From Dothistroma septosporum (taxonomy: Eukaryota; Ascomycota; Dothideomycetes; Mycosphaerellales; Mycosphaerellaceae), in assembly GCA_002236755.2 (NCBI GenBank), contig NBZP02000054.1, forward strand, positions 2,883,366 to 2,947,365: a stretch of 64,000 bases of DNA, given 5' to 3'. Shown here one piece after another: positions 43,481 through 54,885 of this stretch (position 1 is the stretch's first letter; each line of letters starts with the position of its first letter). The notes under the pieces were generated by a model, which saw only the letters and a list, made by a program, of their open reading frames with translations, made no database searches and was not told the origin of the DNA. A program made the translations under genes and the position numbers.

Positions 43481-44293
43481 ATGGACGGAAGGGCAGAAAT
43501 TGCGATTGTGAACCTACCGAAGCTGCAGCCCGACGAATATATCGAAGAGAACGCTATCGCAAGACAACTCGCAGAAAAGACTCGCGATCTGCGCCTGCAC
43601 GCGCTGGCAGTCGCTCCGAACGACTTTGCGTCTACGTACGAGGTAGAAGTCGCGAGAGGACTGGAGCAGACATTCGACCGTTTGAGGAACACGCAAGCCG
43701 AGCATTTCATTGCCGTTAAACCGGGTGTAGACATCCGCAAGGCCGGCAAGCGTGAGGACTTCTTTCGTGAGTTATCACAGGCAGAATGGATCGGTATGGT
43801 CGTGCTCATCGGGCCTTTGGAGGGGAAGGCATCCGTGTCGGCCGCGAGCGACCCTCTGACACAGCGAATAGCCAGAGAGGGCACAAAAAAGGCTGGGCTC
43901 CCGGGGGCTTCAGACAGTCCTGCGCTGCGCTACCATCTGAATGGTGTCTTTGTTGAGCCGAGCACCCGGACACGAGGCTTAGGGACGGCGTTGATGGACG
44001 CGGCACTAGACAAGGCAAGATCATGGTGCTTAAAACAGCACGCCGGCCTTTCGTGCAGCGTACTGGTCGATTCCGAGAATACAGCAGCACGAAAGCTGTA
44101 TGAGAAAGGCGGATTCGTGGCCGTGGGAGAAGAAGCATACGCCCAAATGCCGCGGTCCACGGCCAGTGAGCTGGCAGAGGCAGACCGTGTCGCCGTCCGA
44201 ATGGAGAGCATGTGGAGAGAGGATGAGCTCTGTACCAAGTGGGCGCGTGAGCATCGGTGTGAAACCACGTTCATTGTCATTGACAGCATATGA
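43481..44293 (+). CDS. GNAT-family N-acetyltransferase
   Basis: An intronless 270-aa protein. The GNAT core is at about residues 145-235: a strand with HLNGVFVEPSTRTRGLGTAL, where V-x-P-x-x-R-x-x-G is the acetyl-CoA pyrophosphate-binding motif A, and the terminal motif B NTAARKLYEKGGFVAVGEE. The N-terminal half holds a family-specific extension beginning EIAIVNLPKLQPDEYI and EHFIAVKP. The substrate cannot be deduced: small molecules, amines or protein N-termini are all possible. The ATG at 43481 is the first in frame. The gene lies just 193 bp upstream of the ribosomal protein gene on the same strand. Confidence 0.85.
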   Translation: MDGRAEIAIVNLPKLQPDEYIEENAIARQLAEKTRDLRLHALAVAPNDFASTYEVEVARGLEQTFDRLRNTQAEHFIAVKPGVDIRKAGKREDFFRELSQAEWIGMVVLIGPLEGKASVSAASDPLTQRIAREGTKKAGLPGASDSPALRYHLNGVFVEPSTRTRGLGTALMDAALDKARSWCLKQHAGLSCSVLVDSENTAARKLYEKGGFVAVGEEAYAQMPRSTASELAEADRVAVRMESMWREDELCTKWAREHRCETTFIVIDSI

Positions 44294-44486
44294 TAGTGGG
44301 AGGAGCGCAGTGTCGCATGACTCATGCGACAAACGTCACGTGACAGGTCCCCCCACATCGCACTGTACATGTTGAAAACTCGGCGCCACCTCGAATTTCT
44401 CCCCTTCTCCCATCCAACAACACCAAAATCACGCAAAGCCGTACCAATACCATCTCCACGAGTAGTATTGGAAGACCGCAGCCATC

Positions 44487-45254
44487 ATGTCGAAGATCAC
44501 GGTCGCTGGTGTGCGTACGAACGTGCAAGCCCTCCTCGAATACTCCAACGAGACCAAGAAGCGCAATTTCCTCGAGACTGTTGAGCTTCAGATCGGCCTC
44601 AAGAACTATGACCCCCAGCGTGACAAGCGTTTCTCGGGCACCGTCAAGCTTCCAAAGGTCCCGCGCCCGAACATGAGCATCTGGTACGAATGCGAGCGAG
44701 CGGACCGGCAGTGGTTGAGCCCTGCGACTAACAATTCTACAGCATCCTCGGTGACCAGCACGACATTGATCGTGCCAAGCATGGAGGTGTCGACGCCATG
44801 TCTTCGGACGATCTCAAGAAGCTCAACAAGAATAAGAAGCTGATCAAGAAGCTCGCGCGCAAGTACGATGCCTTCATCGCATCCGACTCCTTGATCAAGC
44901 AGATCCCCCGTCTCTTGGGTCCAGGTCTTTCCAAGGGTAGGGTAAAGTGGATGCAATCTTCACCGTGCAATCAGCTAACCATCATGTACAGCCGGCAAGT
45001 TCCCAACCCCAGTCTCGCACGCCGACGATCTCTCTGGCAAGATCACCGAGGTCAAGTCCACCATCAAGTTCCAGCTCAAAAAGGTTCTGTGCATGGGTGT
45101 TGCAGTCGGTAACGTTGACATGACGGAGGATGAGCTTATCGGAAACATCATGCTTGCCATCAACTATCTCGTCTCCCTCTTGAAGAAGGGCTGGCAGAAC
45201 GTGGGCAGCTTGACCATTAAGGCCAGCATGTCTCCACCAAAGCGTCTGTACTAG
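44487..45254 (+). CDS. RPL10A: 60S ribosomal protein uL1 (L10a)
   Basis: Three exons (44487-44683, 44743-44936, 44992-45254; introns of 59 and 55 nt) encode 217 aa, exactly the usual length. The start MSKITVAGVRTNVQALLEYS, the RNA-binding part PQRDKRFSGTVKLPKVPRPN, and the end VGSLTIKASMSPPKRLY are unmistakable. uL1 forms the mobile L1 stalk of the large subunit and guides tRNA exit. Both intron positions interrupt conserved codons and restore C-I-L-G-D-Q and S-K-A-G-K-F on joining, which confirms the splice sites. The upstream 190 bp contain its promoter. Confidence 0.96.
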
Positions 45255-46211
45255 ATGCAGCCTGTGGTTGCACCGAAGGCTGGCCTGCCACGAGCGTGTG
45301 GCTACTCAATGTTGGTAGCTAGTTCTGCTCGCCTTTACTGGTAGAGCAGACAATAGAAGCCTCGAGTCATCCTTGAACATGTGCACATCAACTTTGATCT
45401 GAAGTACGTTTCCCGCGCGAAGCGGAGATTGTGTGTCCGTGTAGCATGTATGACTTCTCTGCAACTTGCGATACGACCAGGCATTGCCACATTGATTCTC
45501 GACAAATGGTTGATCATATCAAATTATCAACGAGACCATGTGCCTATTTGTTGACTTATGCTGCGCAATTGCACGCCGCTATCGCAAAGAGGTCCTGTCC
45601 GTTGACAACTTGCGCCGGCTTCAGCCAGGTTCAAGAAGCTATATGCCATGGTGCACTTATTGTCATCCGCGATAGATGCACACGACCACGACGACGTTCC
45701 GAGTCTGGAGGAAGCGCGTGATGAGGGAGGCTTGGTCGATATTGCCACATGTGCAGGGGACTTCGCGTATCCCGATAGGTTGGCAAGCACGGGACTTGGC
45801 AGTGATCCAGTAAGGGTCTACAACTTGTCACCGCAATAGTACACCATCACCACTGCCACACCCAGTCGTCAGCCCACATCTCCGCCGACTCACACCGATC
45901 AAGTGTCGCTGAAGGTGAGTGTACGCTGCATGCGAATGTGGCCGCCTTGTGAGGAAGGACAAGTGGACGCTCGGGCTGCATGCATTGCACCCACCGGCGA
46001 AACCCAGCACAACACAACACCGGCGCAACTAGAGAACACCTATCCTCCCCGCCAAGGCAGTCATATTCACCGTCCCCGATGAACCTCATCAGCGAGGTGC
46101 GCCGAAACCTGCTGGACATGTGCTGACATTGTCTCTTAAGATTGCACCGATCCTGCCTTACAACTCACCGTCCCGCACCCCGAAACCGACAATCCTCACA
46201 CCACCGCCGAC
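45255..46211. other. Intergenic, no gene seen
   Basis: About 960 bp between uL1 and ARF1. No domain-bearing ORF was found. The final ~150 bp are C-rich (CACCGTCCCCGATG and following) and probably form the ARF1 promoter and leader. Confidence 0.5.
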
Positions 46212-46879
46212 ATGGGTCTCACATTCTCCAAGCTATTTGATCGCCTCTGGGGCAAGAAGGAGATGCGAATTCTGATGGTCGGATTGGACGCAGCTGGAAA
46301 GACCACCATCCTCTACAAGCTGAAGCTCGGTGAAATCGTTACCACCATTCCCACCATCGGTGCGTAATTACGAAGTCTTGAACGCCGAGCGAAAGAGTCG
46401 CGTGACTGACGATACCGGGCGCAGGTTTCAACGTCGAGACTGTCGAGTACAAGAACATCCAGTTCACCGTGTGGGATGTCGGAGGCCAGGACAAGATTCG
46501 CCCATTGTGGAGGCATTACTTCCAAAACACTCAGGGTATCATCTTCGTCGTCGACAGTAACGATCGCGATCGTGTGGTCGAGGCTCGCGAGGAGCTGCAG
46601 CGCATGCTCAACGAGGATGAACTCAGGGACGCGCTGCTCCTCGTCTTTGCCAACAAGCAGGATCTGCCCAACGCCATGAACGCCGCCGAGATCACCGACA
46701 AGCTTGGTCTGCACAGCTTGAGGCAACGCGCCTGGGTAGCTATCTTGTTATTGGTCTTGTCTGATTACGGCTGACTTGTTTTGTAGTACATTCAATCGAC
46801 TTGCGCTACCTCCGGTGATGGTCTCTACGAAGGTCTGGAGTGGCTCAGCAACTCCCTCCGCAAGGCCGGCCACAACTAG
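46212..46879 (+). CDS. ARF1: ADP-ribosylation factor 1 GTPase
   Basis: Exons 46212-46359, 46425-46735 and 46787-46879 encode 183 aa, nearly identical in layout to fungal Arf1. Gly2 is available for myristoylation (MGLTFSKLF). The GTPase motifs are intact: GLDAAGKTT (P-loop), PTIGFNVE with switch I Thr, WDVGGQDKIRPLW (switch II), NKQDLPNA and CATSGDGLYEGL. It controls COPI coat assembly and vesicle budding at the Golgi. Introns are 65 and 51 nt; the first splits the Gly codon of PTIG. The residue stretch LGLHSLRQRAW joins to YIQSTCATSG across the last intron. Confidence 0.96.
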
Positions 46880-47306
46880 AAGATATACTGCAAAGACACG
46901 TCCATGCACTCGAATAATATCAAACACTCAAGAACACAGTGTTGATTCACGTGCCGTTTCCGAAACACACACCGATCCCAGACTCACGTTTGCGGCAGCA
47001 GGACAAGCAGAGAGAATGGCAACGGATGACTTGGGGAATCTCTGGGAATGGAATGCTGTCTATTATGTTACCACAGCCAACAGCGGTTGTCGTGTGTACT
47101 CTTTTCCATACCATCAAAGAATCTGCTGCGTTATCGGATGATGCTGCATCGGGCGGTGCTTCATGCAAGGCGTTCTTCTATTGGGGAATGTACTTGCAGG
47201 AAGAGACTACCAATTTGTCGAGGCGTATGAAAGTTTGCATTTTTTTTCTTACAAGATCTCCCAATTGTCGATCTATGAAGTGTATGAGCCTATACGCGGC
47301 TGGCTC
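46880..47306. other. Convergent 3' region, ARF1 / nucleoside hydrolase
   Basis: This 427-bp stretch follows two convergent genes and should hold both 3' UTRs. A TTTTTTTT-type run lies near 47240. No gene is supported. Confidence 0.5.
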
Positions 47307-48879
47307 TCACAGGGCAAAGATGCGTTCAAGCATGAAACGGGCGAACAAGTCTTCGCCAGGGGATGCAATACATCGTCTGAGGCGATTGCCATTCTTCGCG
47401 CTCAACCAGTTTCCAGTATCTCCGGGGATCTCGCCATCGTGGTCGTCCTCGCGCTTCTTACGACTCCGCCGATCGATCACGCACATTCCTCTTGTCCATT
47501 GACCTGAGCTCTCAACGCGAAGGTCCTCATCTTCTATCAACTTCCATTGGGATGGGTCAAGAGCCATACAGTACCACACGCACAATGGATCGTGTAGTTG
47601 AAGGGCGACAGCATCGCCGCTCACGTTCTGCTGGAGAAACTCGACTTTGTGGAAGGTCGAGCTCATGAAGGCGTTGACCCACGCCGCCAGTGGGGATTTT
47701 TGCTCCAGCAGTGGATCGAGCACTTTGCGGAAATCACCACGGTTGAGGTTGTGGCGATGGGTTATGTCAAGAGGAAAGAGGGTGATCTTCAGCCGACGAG
47801 ACAGTTTATCTGGATATGAAGCCAGATATGGCGGTGGAGGACTATGTGGCTGCTCTCCTGGCGGTGCTGGTGGTGAAGGAGGCATGGTCGAGCGAGGATC
47901 CGGGGACGACAGAGCGTATAGTCGTGCTGCGGCGAATGAGTCGGCAAAAGTATTGAACTCTGCTACCGGTGTGATCTGATTCCCGTCATTTAGCATGTCT
48001 CTTAATGGCCACGAAGGTGGCTGCTTAAACGCGTGGCTCTTCGGTGTGCTCAGAGGTGGCGAGAGGAGGTGGACCTACGTTCCCTACTTCGTCGATATTT
48101 CCGCCCATCACAACGATCTCCTTGGCTCGAAGGAACGTCTCTGGATCTTCGGCGGCGGCCAAAGCCAGGTTAGTCAGCGGGCCAATTGCCACGATAGTGA
48201 TGGAGTCTCCCTCATTCTCGCGCAGAAGACGCAGGATCTCTTGGCTCGCATGTACTTTCGATGGCGTGAACAATGCACCTGGCTTGTTATCTTCTTCGGC
48301 CAGCGCATGTTCTTCCGGATCTTGAGACTTCTCAGCTTGCTGGAACATAGCCTTCCAGGTCTCTGTCGGCGTCATGTGCGGATGCTGTTCTTGGTCAGAC
48401 CATGGACTGACTCAAAAGAACGAGCCGAGCTCACTGTCTTGTGGATACCACCGAGACCATCGCGGCCATCTACAAGCCCGTCAATGCCGATGTTTCAAGT
48501 CTCGAACTTGTCAACTCACTCACGGAAGAAGTCTGCCATTAGAAGCTGATCCGACAATGGATGCTCTGGACCAACAGCAACCAGTGGTCTAGAGTTCAGT
48601 AGTGCCTCGAAGCCCAATGCTCGACCATTGATTTTCCGCCATGCCATTTCCTGCTCGACATGATAGAACAATGACACAACGTTCCTGAGGCAGTTCTGTA
48701 CATCGACGTTGCCATATGTGACACTGATCAGGAGCAACTCGATTTCTTCTGGCAAAGCAGAACATGCCAACAGAATGGCTAGAATATCGTCCACGCCCTA
48801 GTCCCGTCAGTGCTAACAGTCTTGCCTCCTAGCAAGATGTACATACAGGATCGGTGTCGATGATGATCTTGCGTGCCAT
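47307..48879 (-). CDS. Inosine-uridine preferring nucleoside hydrolase
   Basis: Five exons on the minus strand (48879-48847, 48797-48524, 48469-48435, 48384-48079, 47975-47307) encode 438 aa. The metal/ribose-binding motif is split by the first intron and restored as DTDPGVDDILAILLAC. The third exon is only 35 nt and gives HGRDGLGGIHKT, the conserved loop next to the active site. IVAIGPLTNLALAAAEDPET and the ITPVAEFNTFADSFAAARLY segment also match. The enzyme cleaves the N-glycosidic bond of ribonucleosides in salvage. A Pro-rich insertion of about 35 residues (PPSPPAPPGEQPHSPPPPYL) interrupts the domain before FPLDITHRH. This also appears to be longer than bacterial homologues (about 310-330 aa). 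Confidence 0.88.
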
Positions 48880-50439
48880 GAGTGGTAGATATTACCCTTT
48901 CGGGAGGTGGCGTCGAGCTTTGAAGGAGGAAGGAGAGCCTCGGACGCAGGTGCAGCGCGAAGCTCTTGTGCTCGCAACGCTTTCAAGGACAATGCCGTGT
49001 ACTGCAGCCAGGAGAATACGAGTCGGTATTGTCCCGTCCGGAATACTTGAGATGCAGTTGGTTGTCGTGATCGAAAGGTCGGCTCCGCGGATACTCGACT
49101 TGTGTCCCGCCAAAACCAAGACTTTTACTGCCGTGTCCTTGCTTCCTGCAATATCAAAATCTTTAAGCCGCGCCGAAGTTGTGTTTTTCCTTCAACAATG
49201 TCTTTACAGACCACCAATAGAGTCTCGGTGCGAACGATCGATGTTTGCACAGGTCTATAAGGCCTCCTTGCGTGCTCCGGCGGTCTAAGATTGAAGACGG
49301 TCGCTATACAACTTCGTTCCACAGTCGAGGGGATGTAAGATGGGAAAAGTGTCCGTGACATTCTCTACTATGTACAGGTCGTGGCTCGCTGGATACACTG
49401 GAGGCTGCTGGCCTTCGCGCACCTATTTCACAGCGTCTGAGCGCTGCTTCATCTTGAGCCTGCAACGATGTCAGTGAAGCAGTGTGCGACGAATCATACT
49501 GTGGCCCACCGCAGCAAGTTTGCCTTGGGACAGCTCACGGTGGAAGCATCGTCCCCGTTCGCCTTGTAGAAGAGGTTGCAACAGGCGTACAGCGCGTCAA
49601 TCTCGATCTGTCGTCAGGACTCGCCGTGACATACGTGTCGCGTCGCACCAGTGACCCACCTGCGCCTGGCACCTTTCCTCCGTGTAGTTGTTCTTCTGTA
49701 TGCAAGCTGTGAACCTGTCAGAAGCCTCCGCAAGAGCCTGCTCGCCCCTTTGCCTCACATTGGATCGCACATGCTTGCGGGTGACATGGGGGATCGCTTT
49801 GGAGTCCTCCCTTGGGATCGCTTGCCTGTGAGTGCTTGGTCAGTTGGAGAACGAGCGAGACGTGTGCGACTGGGACGTGCCATCGTATCAAGCTGAACTA
49901 CTGAATCAGAAGTAATCAAGCAATGGAAGCGAGAGTGAGCGTGCAGAATCACATGTGCTGAGTGTCGGTGTCGTAGTCGAGCGATGCCTTCCTCGAGACC
50001 CTCTTGGCACTCTTATCCAGCCTTCTCAACCCCACCTGTACCTCTGTAAGTCGGTTCTACCTTACACTGACCCGTCTCTCCCACGTCAAGATCACTTTTC
50101 ACAACGCGCCCTCTTCCCACAACAGCGTCTTCGCATAGCCTGCCACCACATGTAAGCGCGTCACGGCATCATCACTCTTTCCGGCGGTCTAGCGAGCATT
50201 GCACCTGCCGTCCACGCGAATGTGCCACTGACGGACGCTCCACAGACGCCACATCGAAACGCTTCACACGCTCATCACGTTCACACCCGACACTTGGAAA
50301 CCACAGCACGAGCCTTAGTCATCCTCCAACAGGCTATACGAACCCCGCCGACCCTCATCCGATCTTCCCACCTTGTTCACTACCAACGAGACCACAACAC
50401 CCTTCCCTCGTCCCAGCTCCGCCTCCACGCTCTCTCGAA
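48880..50439. other. Gene-poor 1.6-kb region upstream of SUMO gene
   Basis: No supported gene. The last ~250 bp are rich in C/A and C/T (ACACGCTCATCACGTTCACA and similar) and look like a long leader and promoter for the SUMO gene. Confidence 0.5.
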
Positions 50440-50803
50440 ATGGCAGATAACGGAAGCCCCGCAGGCGACAAGCCAGAAGATCAACCACAGGGCGCGACTG
50501 AGCATCTGAACATCAAGGTCACAGACAACAACAACGAGGTCTTCTTCAAGATCAAGCGCACGACACAACTCAAGAAGCTCATGGACGCTTTCTGCGAGAG
50601 ACAGGGCAAGAGCCCACAAAGTGTACGGTTTTTGTTCGATGGCCAGAGAGTCAACTCCTCCGACACCCCAGACACCGTGAGTGTAGCACAAGCGGCTTGG
50701 TTGCACGGGCAAGACGTGCGCATGCTAACAACGGCAACAGCTCGAGATGGCGGACGGCGACACGCTCGAGGTTCACCAGGAGCAGATCGGCGGCGCTTGG
50801 TGA
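50440..50803 (+). CDS. SMT3: SUMO, ubiquitin-like modifier
   Basis: Exons 50440-50676 and 50741-50803 (64-nt intron) give a 99-aa precursor. A disordered N-terminus (MADNGSPAGDKPEDQPQGA) precedes the ubiquitin-like fold: HLNIKVTDNNNEVFFKIKRT, then FCERQGKSPQSVRFLFDGQR and DTLEVHQEQIGGAW. Maturation by a Ulp-type protease would remove the last two residues (AW) after the di-glycine, exposing GG for conjugation. No SUMO consensus lysine was obvious near the N-terminus. Intron position after SDTPDT is clean: donor GTGAGT, acceptor CAACAG. Confidence 0.95.
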
Positions 50804-51378
50804 TCGTCGTCAGGTTGACCCGACGCACGAGCCATAGGCTCGTCTGAAGGTCTGAGGTAGCTCGCCCACTTTTTGGAACGAACAGCCGGACACGACGAAC
50901 ACGACATCGTATATGTGGATGGGAGCGGCATCAACTCGAGCAGAGGCGGCGGCGGCGGCCGACGTGATCTATACCAGGCGCTTTGGCGTCACTGAGTATC
51001 TCTGCTTACTGAGCTGATGGGCGCTCTTTCCGACAAAAGGTCAGCAATGGACTAGCTCGGCGTTAGAATGATCTCAAATGGAACTGCTTGGCATGCTTGG
51101 ACCTCTCACGGCCCTTCGGTTCCTCCAGTCCTTTGCTCATCCCTCATTACCTGCCGTTTCGTGCTGGGAGCGCCAAAATGCTCGAAGACAATGTCGACAA
51201 GTGAAGCTCTCGTGCCGTAGGGAAGAAGAATAAACCGAAGATCCTCGAGAGCGCAACCTGATGCAAAGATTAGGGTCTTACAAGAGCACGCCCTGGTCCA
51301 AATACACAAGAGACCGCACTACTATGCGCCGTGCCTGCTACTATCCAACGCTCATACTATGTATAGTCAATGATCCCA
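50804..51378. other. Convergent 3' region, SUMO / SCS-like fusion
   Basis: About 575 bp of 3' flank for the two convergent genes. It includes a GGCGGCGGCGGCGG run near 50946. No gene is supported. Confidence 0.5.
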
Positions 51379-53565
51379 TTACTTGCTCGCAATCTCAATG
51401 ACACGCTTTGCGGCGCTCTCAAAGTCGTCAAAGGCATCCAAGCCAAGATCGCTTTCAGCAATCTTCGTCTGCCCGACCTCCTCGTTGGTACCACGTATCC
51501 GAACCACAACAGGCACGTTCTTCATATCGACCTCCTTGAACGCTAGTAGGATACCCTCTGCGATCATGCCACCGTCGGTCAAACCACCAAAGATGTTGAC
51601 GAAGATGACCTTGACTCTTGAATCTTGCAGGATCAGCTCAAAGCTCTTCTTGACGGTTTCCGAGGTTGCCTTGCCTCCGGTGTCCAAGAAGTTTACTGGG
51701 CGGCCGCCGTGGAGCTTCAGCGCGTCGATTGTGTTCATCGCGAGGCCGGCGCCGTTGACAAGCGTGCCAATGTTCGCTTGTGGATCATCGTACTTGACGT
51801 AGACGATGCCATCTTCCTCGGCCTTCAGCTCTTCGACAACCTCTTGGTCCTTTTGCCTGAGGCGATGGATGTCTTCCTGGCGCTTCTTGCTACGGTATGC
51901 AGCATCATCGAACATGAGTGTGACACTAGGCTGGTGCAACTTCAAGTTGCCAGATCCGCCGACACTGACGCAGCCTGACAGGATGACAGCCTCCTTCTCT
52001 TTGTACATCTTCGCCAAGCTCGCGATGAGGCCGTGAGCTTGCTGCTTCGCGCTCTGTGGTGCCGAGTCAAGCTGCAAGTATTCGACCGCTTGGCTGATCA
52101 CAGATTCTGAAGGGCCTTCCCGCCAATCGTACGGAAAGGTCTTCACACGAGCATCGATAGCAGAGGGATCGGCGGTTGGCGCGACTGCTATGCAGGGTGA
52201 ACGTTCGGTGCGGTCCACGAGAATGCCAAGGTAATAGCCGTCTTTCGGTGCTTCATCGAGGGCGATCGCGAGGCCCGGCACTTTGATGAGGTACGGATGC
52301 AACGGGACTGGAACAAGTTCAGGTGCAATGAACAGTCCTCGCTGCTGCTGTCTGGACTCCGCATTGGTCCGAGCCTGTGGCCTTGGCCTGTATGAGGCCC
52401 TGGATGTTGCTGGATTTCTGCGAAGAGTGTGGTAGCCGCGCTTCTGGTTTTGCTGGACGTTGGCTTGGATCTTGCTGACGTCCCGACCTGCCTGCTCTAG
52501 TAGAGTCTTCATAACACCGCCGAACTTCTCGGGATGGTCGACCATGGTGGCACCGGCCTCCTGTAGGATGCTATATTTCTGATTCGAGTCGTGCTCGCCG
52601 CGGGCTGCCCAAGCACCAGCGTGACCCATAATAGTGTTTGGTCGAGCATTCTTTCCACCGACCAATGCTGCAATTGGCTTTGGATTCTTTGTGCGCTTGA
52701 GGTAGTCCTTGATCCAGTCCGCAGCATCCTCTTCTGCCTTGCCGCCAACCTCGCCGATGAGTACAATACCCTCAGTTTCCGGGTCTGCCTCGAAGACCTT
52801 CAGGGAGTCGACAAGGTTGGTCCCGGCAATGATGTCGCCTCCCATGCCAATGCACAAGCTCTGACCCAGCCCGGAACGAGTAATCGACGCGACAGCTTCA
52901 TACGAGAGTGTTCCTGACTTTGCAGCAATACCGATGTGACCAGGAGCAAAGGTAGGAAGAGGCTGGAAACCAATGCGGCAGAAACCGATCGGAGCGATAA
53001 TACCGGGTGCATTTGCACCGACTAGCCTGGACTTCGACTGAGTCTTCAAGATGCTCGCAACCTAGCCGTGTGTCAGCTCCCTTCGCACTCGTAACGCCTT
53101 CATCAACGTAGGACATACCCTCATGATGTCGTGAAGCGGAATGTGCTCGGCCACAGAGACGATCAATGGGATCTCTGCTTCTATGGCTTCCTCGATTGCA
53201 GCACCACATTGTGGGGCTGCCACGAACACAGCAGTAGCATCGGGCTTGAGCTGGTCTCGGGCCCTCTTCAGGTCTGGAAGCAATGGCAAGCCGATGTGTT
53301 CTCCCTCCTTGCCTGGTGTGACACCGCCAACAACGTTGGTGCCATATGCGATGCTGTCTTTCGCATTGCCAGTCGCTACACGTCCCGTGAAACCCTGGTA
53401 AATAACACGCGTGTGCTTTCCGATCCTCAGATTCTGCACAGTATCTTCGTAGCCACGTCTTCGCTGAGTCGAGGAGAACGCTCTCCTTGAGCTGCTGCAC
53501 AGAGTCGCTCTGGTGTTGGAGAGGATAGACGAAGCTTGCGAGCTGCGGAGAGAGGCCATTGTCAT
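51379..53565 (-). CDS. Fused succinyl-CoA-ligase-like alpha/beta protein
   Basis: Exons 53565-53119 and 53061-51379 (57-nt intron) encode 709 aa. The start MTMASLRSSQASSILSNTRA is a mitochondrial presequence. Residues about 45-350 are a divergent succinyl-CoA synthetase alpha subunit: CoA-binding domain (YQGFTGRVATGNAKDSIAYG), SRSGTLTYEAV-like AAKSGTLSYEAV, and the phosphohistidine loop IMGHAGAW with His near residue 296. From about residue 380 the chain continues into beta-subunit sequence ending NGAGLAMNTIDALKLHGGRP, VNIFGGLTDGGMIAEGILLA and a complete C-terminus. The N-terminal part of the beta ATP-grasp domain is cut: the KAQVHAGGRGKAGG-type loop is gone and the VEINPL metal site is replaced by ILSGCVSVGG. 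Normal SCS alpha and beta are separate genes. Function is open; ATP use by this chain is doubtful. Confidence 0.8.
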
Positions 53566-54348
53566 GATGCCACCAGGCCCGGCAACACCATGGGAGACGG
53601 CAGCACAGCAGAGCAGAGGAGAGAGGAGGGTTTTGAAGAAGATCCCCTTCGACGCGCCGCACACGACATCATGCTCAATGCTTCGTATAGCTTGCCGACG
53701 TTACCGACCACGGAGCTGTAGTTGGATCGACCACCGGGAATAAGGAGGCCGGGGACAACGGGGAGGGGGGTGGGGGGTGGGGGAAAAGGCATGTCTCGCC
53801 GGGACGCTCGATGCCGTTGTTGTATTGTTCAGGAACAGGCATGGCGCTCTTCTGCGGGCCCCCGGAGGACTTTGGTATCATTCGCGCCCTGCACCGGTCC
53901 TACACACATTTGTCGACGTGAATAGAAAACCATCAGTGTCCCCGTTGCTGCGAGGACGAGTGAACATGATGAAGCTCCAGTCGTGCTGTGCGAGATGCAG
54001 CCCTGCACGACGTCACAGATCTGGGCTCAGGCCGGGCTGGAAGCTTCATCCTTGACAATCACGGGCACCCCCGGCCGAGAGCACGGAGGGCTGGTCGGTT
54101 CAGATTCCCCGCGTGTCGCGTCTGCTTGGCAGACCAGCAGGTCATCCGCCCCGTCATCGCAGAAGAGTCCTGGCGCACCCTGCCCGGTGCATGTACAAAG
54201 TAGATGTACATGTACGTGTATCTCTTCCACGGGTCACTTCCTCTTCGACAGAAGCTGCGCAAAGTGCATCTGGTCGACCGGTGCTCACGAGCCGTCACTG
54301 CCTGTCACTTGTTGACACTCGACCACGGTACATCTACATGTCATCAGC
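53566..54348. promoter_or_regulatory. Divergent region with a G-rich tract
   Basis: 783 bp between the SCS-like gene (minus) and a small protein gene (plus). It holds the G-run cluster at 53760-53783, listed separately. No gene is supported. Confidence 0.5.
53760..53783 (+). promoter_or_regulatory. Four-run G tract (potential quadruplex)
   Basis: The plus strand carries G4-A-G6-T-G6-T-G5, with one-base loops. This fits a very stable intramolecular G-quadruplex, or, read on the minus strand, a pyrimidine-rich promoter tract about 195 bp upstream of the SCS-like start codon. The sequence alone cannot separate the two. Confidence 0.6.
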
Positions 54349-54885
54349 ATGTCTTCCCAGTTTGCGGCCTCTGTGACGGTGACTCGCGGCAAGCTCCACG
54401 TCTTCCCAAATCAAAGTCGAGCAGAGAATGCTGAGCCAGTCGAGTGTTGGGAAGACGAGGCAGACGACTCCGCCTCACAGACAGAAGGAGACGGCACATC
54501 GACGCCTGTCCGACCCAGCAACCCTGGACTGCCAGGCGCACCTCCGCCCACTCCGTCATCGCCAGTCTCCACTCGTGAAAGCGATGTCAGCTATCAGTTT
54601 GTGTCGCCCTTGGACTCCAACGATGCCTACACGAATCCTCCTGTCGGCTCCAGATCAATGACTGCTGCCGGGGAAGAAAGAAGGCCTGACAAGACAACTT
54701 CGGTAGCTTCGAGACTCATAGCAGCTGGTATCGGTCAGAAGGCACCGCCACGAACGAAAGAAGAGCGCGAGTATGATCAAGCAATGAAGATACAAGAGAA
54801 GAAAAAACGCGACGGGGCGAGGGAAGAAGCAGAGCGTAAGAGACGGGAAAGGGAAAATGCCCAAAAAGCTATGTGGGACGAATGA
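54349..54885 (+). CDS. Small conserved fungal protein, function unknown
   Basis: A 178-aa ORF without introns. It starts MSSQFAASVTVTRGKLHVFP, then has a Ser/Pro/Thr-rich disordered stretch (PSNPGLPGAPPPTPSSPVST) and a charged helical C-terminus (SRLIAAGIGQKAPPRTKEER, then YDQAMKIQEKKKRDGAREEA, ending AQKAMWDE). The end resembles the tail of an uncharacterised fungal family in which a basic helix is followed by a terminal W-D-[DE]. The helix may be a coiled coil. No catalytic site is seen. A second ATG 11 bases upstream in another frame would give an overlapping uORF. Confidence 0.65.
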   Translation: MSSQFAASVTVTRGKLHVFPNQSRAENAEPVECWEDEADDSASQTEGDGTSTPVRPSNPGLPGAPPPTPSSPVSTRESDVSYQFVSPLDSNDAYTNPPVGSRSMTAAGEERRPDKTTSVASRLIAAGIGQKAPPRTKEEREYDQAMKIQEKKKRDGAREEAERKRRERENAQKAMWDE

